Part shown: positions 24,481 through 35,710 of the stretch, piece by piece
Layout of the letters: each line of letters begins with the position of its first letter
Position numbering within the stretch: the first letter of the stretch is position 1
Origin: Vishniacozyma victoriae
Lineage: Eukaryota; Basidiomycota; Tremellomycetes; Tremellales; Bulleribasidiaceae
DNA: 64,000 nt
Assembly (NCBI GenBank): GCA_017654735.1
Contig: JADPYG010000004.1
Coordinates: 62,001 to 126,000, forward strand
Direction of reading: 5' to 3'
Notes under the pieces: generated by a model
Seen by the model: the letters and a program-made list of their open reading frames with translations, nothing else
Told to the model about the DNA's origin: nothing
The model's database searches: none
Position numbers and translations under genes: made by a program

Positions 24481-24560
24481 GTGAAGCAAACCTTGAGCTA
24501 AAATCGGGTATAGCCGACTGACTTGAAAGCTAGACGGGTGGATACCAGTGGAGCGGTATT
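24461..24560 (+). repeat. Island direct repeat, left copy
   Basis: The sequence from AACGTACGAGCTTGGCCTAC to GGATACCAGTGGAGCGG is found again, diverged, at 27260-27361 in the same orientation. Shared internal phrases include ACCTTGAGCT, GCCGACTGACT and GTGGATACCAGTGGAGCGG. Further out, the phrase CTCTTCTTCTATCGGTTG occurs at both 24676 and 27735. Confidence 0.8.
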
Positions 24561-25320
24561 CTCGTCTTATACTCTGCGCGATTACCCTCAGATACTGCGA
24601 ACCACGATGACCTTGTCACATGCTTATGCGCTTCATACTCCTGCCTGTCCCGTTCCTTTCTTCGATACTCCGATACTCTTCTTCTATCGGTTGTTCCAGA
24701 TTTGTCGGATCGCATATGCGATCTTCTATATCACTACATGCCGTGATGTAGATCAAAACCTCGATTCTGGCCGGAACCATGAGGAAACTGGTCTAGGCCG
24801 CGAAGCCCTTGAGGGAATCTCTAAGCAAAACGATCCGATTGATCTGGGAGTCGGCAATCCTCAGGCACTGACACGGCCCCTAGGTTGTAATCAATCCTAC
24901 GTGTATCTTCCGAGCCGAAGACACGGGCATGATCTTTTTCACTCCCTTGAATAGCAATGTCACGATTTGGACTCGCAAAGCCAGGGCGTGACTGCATAAG
25001 CCAACATGTGAAAGCAGGAGATACCGAAAAGGGAGACCGCGGCGCTGGGCCCGATCTGAAAGTCCGACACGTACGTATCGCAGCCGGCCAATGATGGTCT
25101 CTACCCCATCGCATGAATGCTCACTAGCGCCCCAAGAGGCCTCGCCCGACATCGAAGAATGACAATATCGTTCCGATCGACAGACTATTCTAGACACCCT
25201 AAACCCCGGCACGCGACGTGCGACACGCGTAGTGCGACGAACTACTACGGCATCACAGCGTCCCGAGTTCCAGTCATTGCTCAACCGCCCAACGGCAAGC
25301 CGATCTCTTATTTTCATGTC

Positions 25321-25332
25321 TATATATATATA
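25321..25332 (+). promoter_or_regulatory. TATA element of the island gene
   Basis: An alternating TA run of 12 bases, about 130 bases before the ATG at 25463. It supports choosing that ATG rather than upstream in-frame codons. Confidence 0.45.
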
Positions 25333-25462
25333 CGGACATGTCTCACCCACCCTCACGACAACTCATTGCTATTCAAACCCCATATCTTCCGGAGTCAGCT
25401 GGCTATCGCATTCTTTCGAAAGACTACTGGCCCATAGTTATTACCCTGCCCTATTTCAAAGG

Positions 25463-26827
25463 ATGTCTCAGGATCGCAAATACGCACACTCACCGGCAGC
25501 CTCGCGAGACCACATATCACACTTTGACATCGATGAAGAGAGTGCTCCCACTTACCACGAGGGAGTGAGGCTGGTTACGTTGAGACCCACAGCGGAGATT
25601 GCGGATGCTACTCAGGGCGTTCGCGATGACTGGGCGGCGGACCACGGGGCGATCTCAGCAGGCAAGCGTGCATACTCGCGTGAACGAGTCGGCCTGTTTC
25701 GCCAATTCGACCGTTACTGGAGCGTGTGCATGGCCAACGTAGATCAGCACGCCAACATGGCGACATCTGTCACCCTGCCCGGCGAACACACCGACCCAAT
25801 TGCCAACGGGTCACTGTTGGTGTCAGAGGTATCGCTATGCTTCTTGTTCGTCATATGGACAGTCACGCTGCCTTACTGCTTCGCGTATGCTCTGTATACG
25901 CGTGATCGACAAGTCGCACACCTGATACGCCGGACCGTCGAACTTGATTTATCTGTCGTACAAAGATGCTGCACAAGCAGTACGATACGTGAAGCTTTAG
26001 ATGTTTGGGCAGGGTCGGGGGCGACAAAGGCAGAAGTAGCGATGGGACCAGTAGGGGTGGTGATATCGCCTGTGTGGTCGACTGGTCACCGAGTCTACGT
26101 AATGGGTGTCCCGAGGAGGCCGGCCCACGTCGACTACTACAGGAGTCTCCGGGACGATCCGTCACTCACCAAGGCATGCGTGCTGGAAATACTAGCAAAT
26201 GCTGGTAGGACCAAAGTAGTCACGCACTACACAAGTTCTGAATTCGACACGGTGATGTGTTGGCTGATGGTCAACGTATGCCCAGCCCTCGTTACCATAC
26301 TGCTGGCGATGTCCATCATTATGATCGGCATCAGCGGGACGCAAGGTAACGTCGCGGTCATAATGGCGTCCGTTTCTATCGCAGTCGCATTGGTCTCCGC
26401 CGTCATACCTGCCACAATGTCTTCGGCGACCACTGCCGATGCGAGAGAAGTCGCCAAGGGGAGGATAGCATGGACCTGGAAGTCGCTAGACCGGAACTTC
26501 GCCGAGACCCACCCAGTAAACGTGATACGGCAGGCTGCACACATCACCCAAAGCTTGGCGTACGGACAGCGGCATTCGTATACTGGATTGGGGACAAACC
26601 TCTTGCGATCTATTCCAGGCGAACCAACAGGCGAGAGCTATTCGTGCAACGCTGGGCTCGCTCTTTCCGCAGTGTGCAGCTCAGTTCCCAGCGAGGTGAC
26701 ACAATACGCAACCATCATAGACCTCGGCTCGAATAAAATCAGTATCAACACTACCAGTGGTGCGGTCGCCCGCAAGGCTCCTGGAGCGGTAACTTTTCGT
26801 GCGGGTGATGAGCTTTGGATCAATTGA
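25463..26827 (+). CDS. Unknown three-span membrane protein in island
   Basis: One uninterrupted frame of 454 residues. The frame is open upstream to 25232, but that part overlaps the TATA run and starts at GTG. I do not recognise the protein. Residues 1-118 are polar. A hydrophobic segment at about 121-143 is followed by about 120 soluble residues with Cys pairs (RCC) and a GPVGVVISPVW stretch. Two close hydrophobic segments at about 267-292 and 297-317 come next. The C-terminal 135 residues are polar and end AGDELWIN. The gene has no introns, whereas nearly all genes around it have several, and its base composition looks more G/C-rich than its neighbours. It lies between direct repeats, and no transposase is visible. 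It may be a lineage-specific gene or one of a dispersed family; its function is unknown. Confidence 0.6.
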   Translation: MSQDRKYAHSPAASRDHISHFDIDEESAPTYHEGVRLVTLRPTAEIADATQGVRDDWAADHGAISAGKRAYSRERVGLFRQFDRYWSVCMANVDQHANMATSVTLPGEHTDPIANGSLLVSEVSLCFLFVIWTVTLPYCFAYALYTRDRQVAHLIRRTVELDLSVVQRCCTSSTIREALDVWAGSGATKAEVAMGPVGVVISPVWSTGHRVYVMGVPRRPAHVDYYRSLRDDPSLTKACVLEILANAGRTKVVTHYTSSEFDTVMCWLMVNVCPALVTILLAMSIIMIGISGTQGNVAVIMASVSIAVALVSAVIPATMSSATTADAREVAKGRIAWTWKSLDRNFAETHPVNVIRQAAHITQSLAYGQRHSYTGLGTNLLRSIPGEPTGESYSCNAGLALSAVCSSVPSEVTQYATIIDLGSNKISINTTSGAVARKAPGAVTFRAGDELWIN

Positions 26828-28211
26828 ATCAACTAGATTCTGGTCCGGAATCGTATGGCTCAAGTGATCACATGCGCGTGTTTGAGGTGGGTGGTGGAAA
26901 AGTCAAAGGTTTGAATACATAGGTCTAAGCATGTATGTTGTCAGAGAAGCTTCGTAGTCGTCTGGAGATATGCTTTAATTGTGATAAAACCAAAGAGGAC
27001 TTCTCGGGGCTGACCTTCAAATTTTTTTACCGAGATCCCGTCTCCGACTCTCAGTCCGCCATATACGAACAATCAGCATCACAGAGGGAGATAGCCTTCT
27101 GTATATTTTGCCTGTGCCGAGCTTGGTGTAGGCTCACCGTCTCCCTCGGTACCGAATCTCTTAGGCTCATTGTGTGAGAATGCATGGAAGGAGTCACTAC
27201 TTGGAGGACTCTTCCGGCAATGTATGCTACACGTGAATTTGACCCTTCTTGCTTGACGCAACGTATGAGCTTGGCCTACGTGAATCTAACCTTGAGCTTA
27301 AATCTTATAGAGCCGACTGACTGGAATGTTAGAGGGGGTGGATACCAGTGGAGCGGGGTATCTCACACACGTTTCAACATGCGAGACGCCGCATATACAC
27401 AAGTCTTCACACCCTAAGGGTACCTGTAGTGTATGAGGGGGCCATGTTGCCACTCTCACCCCGTATCTAGCCCCACTAACGAACACCAACCCCTAGATTA
27501 TACGCCGAACAGGCCGCGGCAACGCGCGCCTAGACGGATGCTTCACAGCGCAGTAGGACCCACACCATGCATCCCGGTATTTTCGTCCTTGTCCCTTACC
27601 ATGGAATAAGACCTTTTATGTAAGTAAGATAGCGTTATCACATGCTCCACTTTGCTTTGCTTTGATGCAATGCTCGGTCTTAGTAGGGTTTCAGAGTTCT
27701 CTTGCTCCTTTGCCGATAGCCTGATACTCATAAACTCTTCTTCTATCGGTTGAAATGGAACAAGGAACAAGGTACAAGGTGGATAGGCTCGGCATCTTCC
27801 TGAATGCGGTGGCTTGAATATCGCTTGATGAGGCAACTCTGACGTAGTCCACCTGTGTCAACAAACGACCTAATGTCCACGTCCAAGCATATCCCATCCG
27901 CAAGGCATAGATTAGACTCGATACCATGCCATAGACCTCATTCCATACATCTACATCTGTAACTAGTACAAATACAAACACAAATCCAACCTTACTCCAC
28001 CCAACACTGAAACAATAGGTGAAACAAAACATCTCCGCAACCTAAACACACATCCTCGCCCCTTCCGTCGTTCACCCACTGTTATAATTCGCTAGCCGTG
28101 CGCTATGGTCGCTGCCTAGCTTTCTCATCGGTTGTATCATCGGGACAGTATAAGATCAATACAGATATATAATAACAAGAACACCCTCTTCCACACCACA
28201 ATACACTCACA
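26828..28211. other. Right part of island and intergenic
   Basis: No supported gene in 1384 bases. It holds the right direct repeat (27260-27361) and the second CTCTTCTTCTATCGGTTG phrase (27735). An 80-codon ORF at 26935-27177 shows no family features. The end of the segment, with an A/T-rich stretch near 28160-28180, is the probable promoter of the gene at 28212. Confidence 0.5.
27260..27361 (+). repeat. Island direct repeat, right copy
   Basis: Diverged copy of 24461-24560, same orientation, with a few indels. The two copies are about 2.8 kb apart and bracket the intronless membrane-protein gene. Confidence 0.8.
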
Positions 28212-29866
28212 ATGCAATACACGCCACCCCATTCGCCCGATCCTCACGGCATTCAAACGAATCTCGGACATGGTCGGTTTCCAATAGGAACAGCACTACA
28301 ATCGCACGATCTCAAGCCAGAGGATCAATTCGCAAAACGCCCTATATCCCCCCCACTATCTTCTGGCGAGAATAGCGATTCCCAAATCAAAGAATCACAC
28401 CCCGTCTCACTCTTGTCTGCATTAATGCACTCGCCTCGATCGACTTCCAACCCAGCTTCTTCAGGCTCAGGAATGTTGAGTCCACATTCCAGTGTTCCTA
28501 GTACTGCGGTCTCTAGTCCTCATCTACGACCGGTTTCCTCTGCGCATTCACATACGCAAGGGGGATTGGAGATTCCTGCAATGTCAATATTGAGGAGGGA
28601 TAGTTATAGTTCTGATGGCGAGGCTTTATCGAATGGAATGACGCTTCCTCAGCAGGCGGAGAAGCCACAGGGGGAACTCAGATCTGATGTGAGTTACTAC
28701 CTCCCACGCTGAATATGAAATGAAGTCGCTAATATCAGTTGGTCAAACGAGCTTCATCCCTCAAGTTCGCTGTAGCGCCTCCATTGAAACGACGAACATC
28801 GGTAAACCCCCATACACCAGACCCACAAGCTGTTCCTAAATTCGATACTCCCCCTACCCGATCAGATCCCGATATATCAGTCGAGATCGAGGAGGATGTG
28901 ATCGAAGAAGATATCAACGAGGAAGAGATGAATGAAGATGGATCAGAAGAATCCGATCTTGGATATCAAGAAGATTCCGAATCATCAGATGAAGATGGCG
29001 ATTCACCTCGATATCGAACTGGAAAGAAATACCCATTTGCGAGACCCACGAATTATCGTCTTCGGCGTCCCAACCCCGATGTAAATCGGGCATTATCACC
29101 TTCCCCTCCACCTGCTCCTGCTGTCTTACCACCTCCCACTCGGAGGGGGAGGGGTCATATCCGGGTCGATGAATCTTGTATCTCTGGAAAAGAGACGGAT
29201 GCCGGTTGTTCTCGACATAGGTCCCCTCCTCCGAGTCGATCGAGATCACATTCGAGAAACAGACATGGAATGGGAGAAGGGAGATTATCAGATGCAGGAC
29301 CTCGTCAAGGTCGAGCTGGAAGTCCAATGCCTTCTCGATCCAAAATCTTGGCCGCCTCAGACGAAGATGAGGAGGATGAAGATGATAAAGGGGAATCACC
29401 TGTGGATAGGAAAGATGAAGTTGTGTTTGGCCATTGGGGAGGATGGAGGTCGGATGATGCCGCATTCAAAGGAGGGATGGTGAAAGGTATTCGAACAGTC
29501 TCGGCTCCTGGTCAAGGTCAATCCGCAATAACGGACGACGAAGATCCGCAGATCGCCTCTATCCATGATGATTCAGGAGTCCGATCATTTTTCAGACGAG
29601 CATCCGAACAAATCCCAATTCCATCTCTTCGACGGGATCCATCTCCATCTCCATGTCCTCAACCCCAACCTACACAGCGATCACCTTCAGCAGCTGGTCG
29701 AGCTCTTTCGCCTAGTGGTTCGCCATGCCCACCTGCACTTGATGAAACCCCTATACTGGCTAGATCAGTAGCGAGGGTAGAGAAAGATTATTCGGGTGGA
29801 TTGGCTCATCGGTTGGAACAGAGTTTATCAGCTAGTGCCCGATCGGAGGGGGAGGGTACGAGGTAG
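28212..29866 (+). CDS. Unknown Ser/Pro-rich acidic protein
   Basis: Exons 28212-28688 and 28739-29866 give 534 residues. I do not recognise it. The N-terminal half is rich in Ser, Pro and His (PPHSPDPHG, SPPLSSGENSD). The middle has a strongly acidic run (SVEIEEDVIEEDINEEEMNE) followed by KKYPFARPTNYRLRRP. The C-terminal half has SR-type stretches (RSRSHSRNRHG), a second acidic patch (DEDEEDEDD) and a FGHWGGWRSDDAAFKGG motif with two Trp pairs that could be a short interaction motif. The composition suggests a disordered nuclear protein, perhaps a transcription or RNA-processing regulator; this is inference from composition only. Confidence 0.7.
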
Positions 29867-30223
29867 GAGGGCAGAGGCTGGTACTCTATCCTCATTGGGT
29901 CTCACGTTGTATCCGTTCATGTTTCATAACTCCTAATAGACTATTTAGTGCGCTTGGTATGATTGTAGCCTTAGATGCATCTGTAACGACATCCTCCTGA
30001 TTGCAGAGCGGGCCATTATGCCCAGACGTGTAAGTTAGCCGTATGCCCGGCCCGGTGTGTTTTGTAACCGACGTGTCCACTAAGGTTAGATCTAGACCAG
30101 CCACACTACGTACTCGACTCGTACCTTTCACACTAGCCTCCTTAACTCCCTCCTTTCACCTCCCACTGCTATCTCCATACACAACACTACTCACTCTGTC
30201 CAGTATCAGATGTCAATCACCCA
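29867..30223. other. Intergenic before SDS23
   Basis: Promoter of SDS23 and 3' flank of the previous gene. Pyrimidine-rich before the ATG. Nothing else visible. Confidence 0.5.
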
Positions 30224-32180
30224 ATGATGCAAACAGCAACAACAACGAGTAAAGTCGATCAAGCAGTCCCCTCCCCACGACCTTTATCTTCCGCGCCATC
30301 AGAGGGAATCAGAACGAGGAGATTATCTCTAAATATCCCAAATCCACCCATTCGTACTCCTGCAGTCCCGGTTCCAGCTCGTCAGGGATCTATACACCGA
30401 CATAGGACAAGTTTCAGTACTAGTGTCAATAGTCCACAAGATAGGAGATTGGGCAGTTCACTTTCCTTATCACTATCAAGTGCGCGTGGGGTATGGTCTG
30501 GGAAAGAAAGTCATGAGAGGTTTAAGGATGATGAGTGGTTAAAGATCAAGTTGGGTGATGTGGGAAGGGATGAGGTGGGTGGTATGGTATGTGGGGAAGA
30601 GGGTATGGAAAAAGCTGTAGAGGTGATTTCCATTCCGCAGTTGATGATTGAATACTTACAGATAGGTTCTGCTGGGAAGTGGGAAACCTTGTTTACTTGT
30701 GGATATCGGGAAAAGTGGATATGCCTTCTTTGATGTACGTCTCTCCACCTTTACGCATTCTAACTCGGGCGCGAGAGAGAGAGAGGATGAATAGGGGCTG
30801 ACGGGAAGTTCTCCGATTTAAACGTTTTCCTACTCTTGGTTCTTCAAGCTGCTTCCTCGTCCCCTTCTCTTGGATCCACAGGACGAAGAGACAGGAGAGG
30901 TCACGTCATAGAACTATTGAGAGGCGGTGGGAAAGTCCCGATCTCATCCGTCTGCAGTACGTGCCCTCACGTCCACCGTCACAAATCTGACATGCAGATA
31001 CATCAGAAAAGAACCCATGTCATTCCTTCTCCCCCACCTCGACTCTTCGCGACCTCATCCCACTCTTGGCGTCCGGCGTACATCGAGTCGTATTACAGAC
31101 GGAACCACCAACAATCCTAACAGCTTCAAACGTCCTTGAACACCTCATTTCCAACCCCCCACAATTCTTTAACCAAACTTTCCTCTCTCCCTCACTCGAT
31201 ATTCCCCTCAACCCACTCATCTCATTATACGCCCAAGGATCCGTCCTAGATGCAATGCAGGTCATGTCACTCAACAACCTCTCTGCCCTCGGAGTCCTGG
31301 GAGAATCAGCAACAAGGCATCGGAGGACTTCTTCCTCTTCATCCTCCTCTCGGCATGTACGGGTGGGTAGTTCAAGTTCTTTCAAACCCCCCTCTAGGTC
31401 TGGATCGCAGGTATTCAATATTTCGCCTTCGATCTTACCGGTTTCTCCGGGGTTGGAGCTGCCTTCGCCATTCGATTCCGGGGGAGGAGAGTTGATGAAT
31501 ATCATCACGGCAGAGGGGTGTGGGAGGTTGGTAGTTCCCTCTCAGGGGAGGGAGGCATTGGGCATGGGATTGGGAGAAGCTACCAAATCGTTGCAACTTA
31601 TCGAGCATGCAGGCCAAGCAAGGGGTGAAGAGAGGGTACCTGGTACGTTCCTCCCTCTTCTAATTTTCTTCTCTATTTACTTGATGATAAAGTACATAAA
31701 AGCTAACAAGTAGTCCACACAATCACATGTCATTCCTCAATCCTCCACGCCTCCCATCTCATCCTAGCAACTTCGTCATCAAGAGTATTCCTTCGAAATC
31801 CAAACATGGCTCAATCCCCCTCACTCTCCCCCTTTATCCCTTCTCCACCATCACCCTCCATCCCGATCTCTTCACTCTCCCTTTCCGACCCCTTCGAAAA
31901 GAGTTCATCGGGATTACCACACCCACCTGCTACCGCTTATAGTCCACATTACGTTATATCCATTACGGATATCCTAGGAGCTTTAGGGAGGGCTTATATG
32001 GTCAATCAAGAGGTGCTTCCAGGAGTCCACCCCAACCAGCTTGGGAATCTGAATGAGGGGTCTGCATTGACTTCCTCCTTGAGGCAGAGTGGGGATCCTG
32101 ACATTGGTGCAGGAGGGGGGCTGGGTAGTTGGAAATGGGCCAAAGAACAGGGCCAAGAAGCTGGTCGTACCGTGGCTTGA
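30224..32180 (+). CDS. SDS23: Sds23/Moc1 CBS-domain regulator of PP2A
   Basis: Exons 30224-30622, 30666-30734, 30809-30956, 30998-31642 and 31714-32180 give 575 residues. Sds23-type proteins bind and restrain PP2A/PP6-like phosphatases and link nutrient state to mitotic entry. The N-terminus is Ser/Pro-rich. CBS repeats begin at about residue 100. Diagnostic blocks are LGDVGRDEVGG, CLLVDIGKSGYAFFDFSDLN, LRDLIPLLASGVHRVVLQ, NVLEHLISNPPQFF and DIPLNPLISLY with VLDAMQVMSLNNLSALGVL. The C-terminal part (SPHYVISITDILGALGRAY) closes the last CBS repeat. Intron 1 was placed from frame and from the joined reading EKAVE-VLLGSGKPC. A start three bases later (30227) is equally possible. Confidence 0.9.
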
Positions 32181-32723
32181 TGCTTTCGACACCCGCCCTC
32201 TGATTACTCCTCACTCTGATTCAACATCCATCACAAACTTTCTCTCACAAAGACTATCTACTCCATTTCGACAACCCGACTCTCTCAATTTCAACCTTTG
32301 TAAAATCTCTCAACACCCTCAGTAATTCACCTCGTCAACTCGTCAATCCCCGCCGTCCTGTACTCGTGCACATCTCTCGATTCGATAAACACAACAAATC
32401 AAATACCCCAATCAATGCGCTCTTGTTTGTACATGTACCACTTCATTTTCTCCGAGTACTTGTACAGTATCCCATTCCAAATCAAACAGAAACAACGAAT
32501 CGAATCTCAACAAATCAAGAAATGTATGTATTGTACGATAGTCTGACGAATGAATGCAATCATGCCAGTTCACACTGTCTGTACTCGATGATTGTCCCAG
32601 AATATGTGTGACTGAAAGACTTGTAACGTGACGAATCGGCATGAGATACATGAGCTATTAACTCACTACTATCACTACTATACATTGTCCTCTTTCTTTA
32701 TCGTACACTGACCAAACTGGATC
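32181..32723. other. Convergent intergenic, 543 bases
   Basis: This lies between the stops of SDS23 and the acyltransferase. A/T-rich in the middle, consistent with two 3' untranslated regions. No gene seen. Confidence 0.5.
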
Positions 32724-34461
32724 CTACTCTTTCGAAACGACGATTCGCCAGATTGCAATAATCAAACCAACAGTCATCATCCCACCACCACCTACAGCTC
32801 CGATCCAGTCGTACAACCGACTATTATCAGTCTTCCAACCCCGTCTATGATATATAGGGGAAGGGGACTCACACTTGTCGAATAGGAACCACCTCACTCT
32901 CATCTCCAAATTTCTGATCCCCAGCAAACCCTTCCATTCTCTTATCTTTCTCCTCCCATTTCCCTCTTAACCAAAGTTCAAAAGCCCTAGCCTCTTCAGG
33001 ACTAGCTAATCCCGTATCATCCCTAACCTCTTCTTCAGGCGTAATAAGGGATGGAATCTCACCATTACCTAAATCCGAGTGAATGTGAAGATGAAGGTGG
33101 ACAGTTGGGGGTGGGACTGATCTGAAGAATATTGATAGTAGGCCGAAATAATCTTGGGGGTATGCTGTGAATGGTACGCCTGGGTAACCTATCGTTACAT
33201 CCATTAACTGGAGGTCGGGAAGTGAGGGGAGTAAGGTTCTTAAAATGAATAACAGGCCGGTTGAGCGGGGGTGGAGGGTCGCTTTGAGATCGTCCTGGGG
33301 ATCAGCACCTGATAGGTATCCTGCCGATAGGCGGATGTAATCATTGAATACGGGCGTGAAGGGATTAAGCGACGCTTTGCTTCGGTCTGGCTTGATATGG
33401 TGGAGTCATGTAGAGACATTGAGAAGTGAAGTAAAGAGTGGAAACACGTACAATACCCTCCTTATCAGCATACCGCTTACTCTTAGCCCTCTCATCATCA
33501 CTAGTAATAGTCCCTTCCGGGAAAATGAACAACCAAAGTGGTGATCGACCCGTAGACTTTTGTGTACCAGGCGACTGATTGAGGAGTGATGTGTTTTCAC
33601 CTTCTTTGCCAGAAGTGGCGACAGACTTCGTGCCCTTTGCGTCCTTCGATAGGTCGTTTAGGGCCTGGGTGAGGTTCGCTCGGTCGGATGCCCATGATCG
33701 GGCTAGGAAGATGAATTTGAAGAATCGCTAGTCGTCAGTTCACGCTTTGAATTGGACATGGAGGCTCTCTCTCGGAATCCGCCTTGATTCCCCCTTGGAA
33801 AACTCCCAAAACGGCGCGATTCATCTTGGTTGTATGTCATGAAATAGTGGAAATATGGATAGAAAGACTCACCATACCCCAACCAACAACGGGAATCTTC
33901 TTCAATCCCTCTTTCAATAGAATAATGACACCCGTCGAGTGTCCAGAATAACAAGCAAGTATCCAAAGATACATCCAATCAGTATAAGCCTGATGATTCG
34001 CCATCACCACCAATCTATCCGGTAAATTGATTTTCGTCATTCTGCCCTTTGAATCTCGCTCGACGAGGTTGTTCATGGACGGAGGGGCATCTGTAGTGAT
34101 GTTGAGCGAGGTAGGGGCGAAGAGGACCGTTATTGCGATTACTAAACATCAGCCCCCTTGCACTCCATCTTACCACCTCTTTACCATCGCCTCGAATAGC
34201 GAGGTTGTAAGAATACGTACATAGTCGACCATAACCATCTTTAGTCCAACCGATAATCCCATCGAACCATTTCCTCCCAAATACAGGAATAAGGAGAAGT
34301 GGGAGAGCAAGTATCTGAGCTGAATTAATCCCAATCTGACCGAAATTGAACAAGATCGGGAAGAATATCTTTGAATACAAAGGACCGTGTGGAGGTCGGT
34401 CGGCTATTGGGATAGTGTACATTTCTTTGTCGGCCATCTTCTGGTGAGTCTTGGTCGGCAT
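32724..34461 (-). CDS. PlsC-type lysophospholipid acyltransferase
   Basis: Exons, complement of 32724-32820, 32873-33294, 33452-33727, 33873-34141 and 34221-34461, give 434 residues. Members of the AGPAT/LPLAT family add an acyl chain to lysophospholipids at the ER or mitochondria-associated membranes. An N-terminal hydrophobic segment (PILFNFGQIGINSAQILALP) precedes motif I NHQAYTDW (Asn129 to Asp135). Motif III FPEGT is at 239-243. A late LHPRSTG block is followed by MDVTIGYPG. A C-terminal membrane segment (GGGGMMTVGLIIAIWRIVV) ends the protein. The insert between motifs I and III is longer than usual and Ser/Thr-rich. The third intron (33295-33451) could instead end near 33391, keeping frame and adding about 32 residues. 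The start could also be the second Met, eight residues later. Confidence 0.85.
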
Positions 34462-34687
34462 CGTTGCTTGATGGTATGTAAGAAATTGAATACTCGCTAC
34501 TCTAGTCGGGCATAGTCGTCATTAATCTAGTTAGTTGATTCACGTGATTGTAATGACGACCGATGCCCGAGATCCGGGGTAAAGCGGGGTATCTCCGCTC
34601 GAGTCATGCAAGTTGTCTTGTAGGGTAGTCACCACGAAGAACGGAGAAAAAAGATTGTTTGCATCTGATCAATCTTCTCACGGAACC

Positions 34688-35411
34688 ATGACAGAGGAGG
34701 AGCCATGTGAGTAATCACTATTATTATGTATGTAGGGGCTGAGAAGTAGTACCGCCAGTCTTAGGGGAGGGGGTAGAACATCCACCTGGTCATTTACAAA
34801 ATAACGTTTCCACCTCCGACTTGAGTAGGAACGGTACTTCCACTCCGACTCTCACTACCGAGCAACCTCCATCTCCATCTTACCAGCTCATTACTGGCCG
34901 TCCAGACCCTACACACGCTCAATATATCCTCGATGTAGCTATCCCAGTATTCACCACTACTTTCGCCCATACCTGCTCAGAAACCGATATGGAAGAATAC
35001 ATTACTTCCAATTTCACCCACCCCAAAATTCTAGCGGAACTTAGTAATCCAAATAAACGGTTCATCATCGCCATGAATCAAGGGCAAAGTTGCGGGTTTT
35101 CCCAACTTACTATCGGATCTACCGAACCTTGTTTATCCCATATCCCAACCCCGACCATGGTTGAATTACAGAGGATATACGTTGGATTAGCTCATCATGG
35201 AAGTGGGCTGGGAAAGATGTTGATGGATACTGCGATTAGTTTGGCCAAGAAGGAAGGATTTGAGTGGATTTGGTTAGGCGTGTATGAGGAAAATAAGAGG
35301 GCTAAGAGGTTTTATGAGAAACTTGGATTTGAAAAGGTTGGGACTCATGACTTTTGGGTCGGGAGCGATCTACAGATTGATGAGATCTACTTGAGGAAAG
35401 TAGATCCGTAG
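34688..35411 (+). CDS. GNAT-family N-acetyltransferase
   Basis: Exons 34688-34706 and 34750-35411 give 226 residues. The short first exon (MTEEEP) is supported by a clean GTGAGT donor and a GCTGAG branch, and it joins in frame. The GNAT fold is visible: MVELQRIYVGLAHHGSGLGK holds the acetyl-CoA loop (HHGSGLGK), followed by EWIWLGVYEENKRAKRFYEK and LGFEKVG. This resembles small-molecule or amino-acid acetyltransferases; the substrate cannot be told. It is transcribed away from the acyltransferase through a shared promoter of about 225 bases. Confidence 0.85.
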
Positions 35412-35710
35412 TCGAAGTCGAGGGATCTTGGTGGGGCGGAATCAGTGATGATCTTGTGAGGTCGGTAAACCATGTAGTATACTGGAAAGCATGGAGCGGA
35501 AGCATGCGAAACGTCAGGCATCGTGGAGGATTGCGGCCGGACAGGTAAAAGCGATCGATAAGTGGATCTGATCAGGGATCAGTGGTCAGTAGGTCAGGCG
35601 GAAGTAGATGGGATGATAGACAAAATACATATGCGTACGTGAAATATGCCACAAGCGACTCCACCTCTTCTTGACCGTCTCTGACCCTCTTACGACTACA
35701 ATATCCAGAA

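Noticed and set aside
24523..24954. 143-codon plus-strand ORF inside the left island flank
   Set aside because: It crosses the direct repeat and has no ATG start or domain; the right repeat copy does not keep this frame.
26935..27177. 80-codon ORF with several Cys in the island
   Set aside because: Has an ATG but no homology signal, no promoter feature and no splice partner; could be chance.
24461..27361. Reading the island repeats as long terminal repeats of a retrotransposon
   Set aside because: No reverse transcriptase, integrase or gag motif, no primer-binding site, and the repeats are short and diverged; a segmental duplication fits better.
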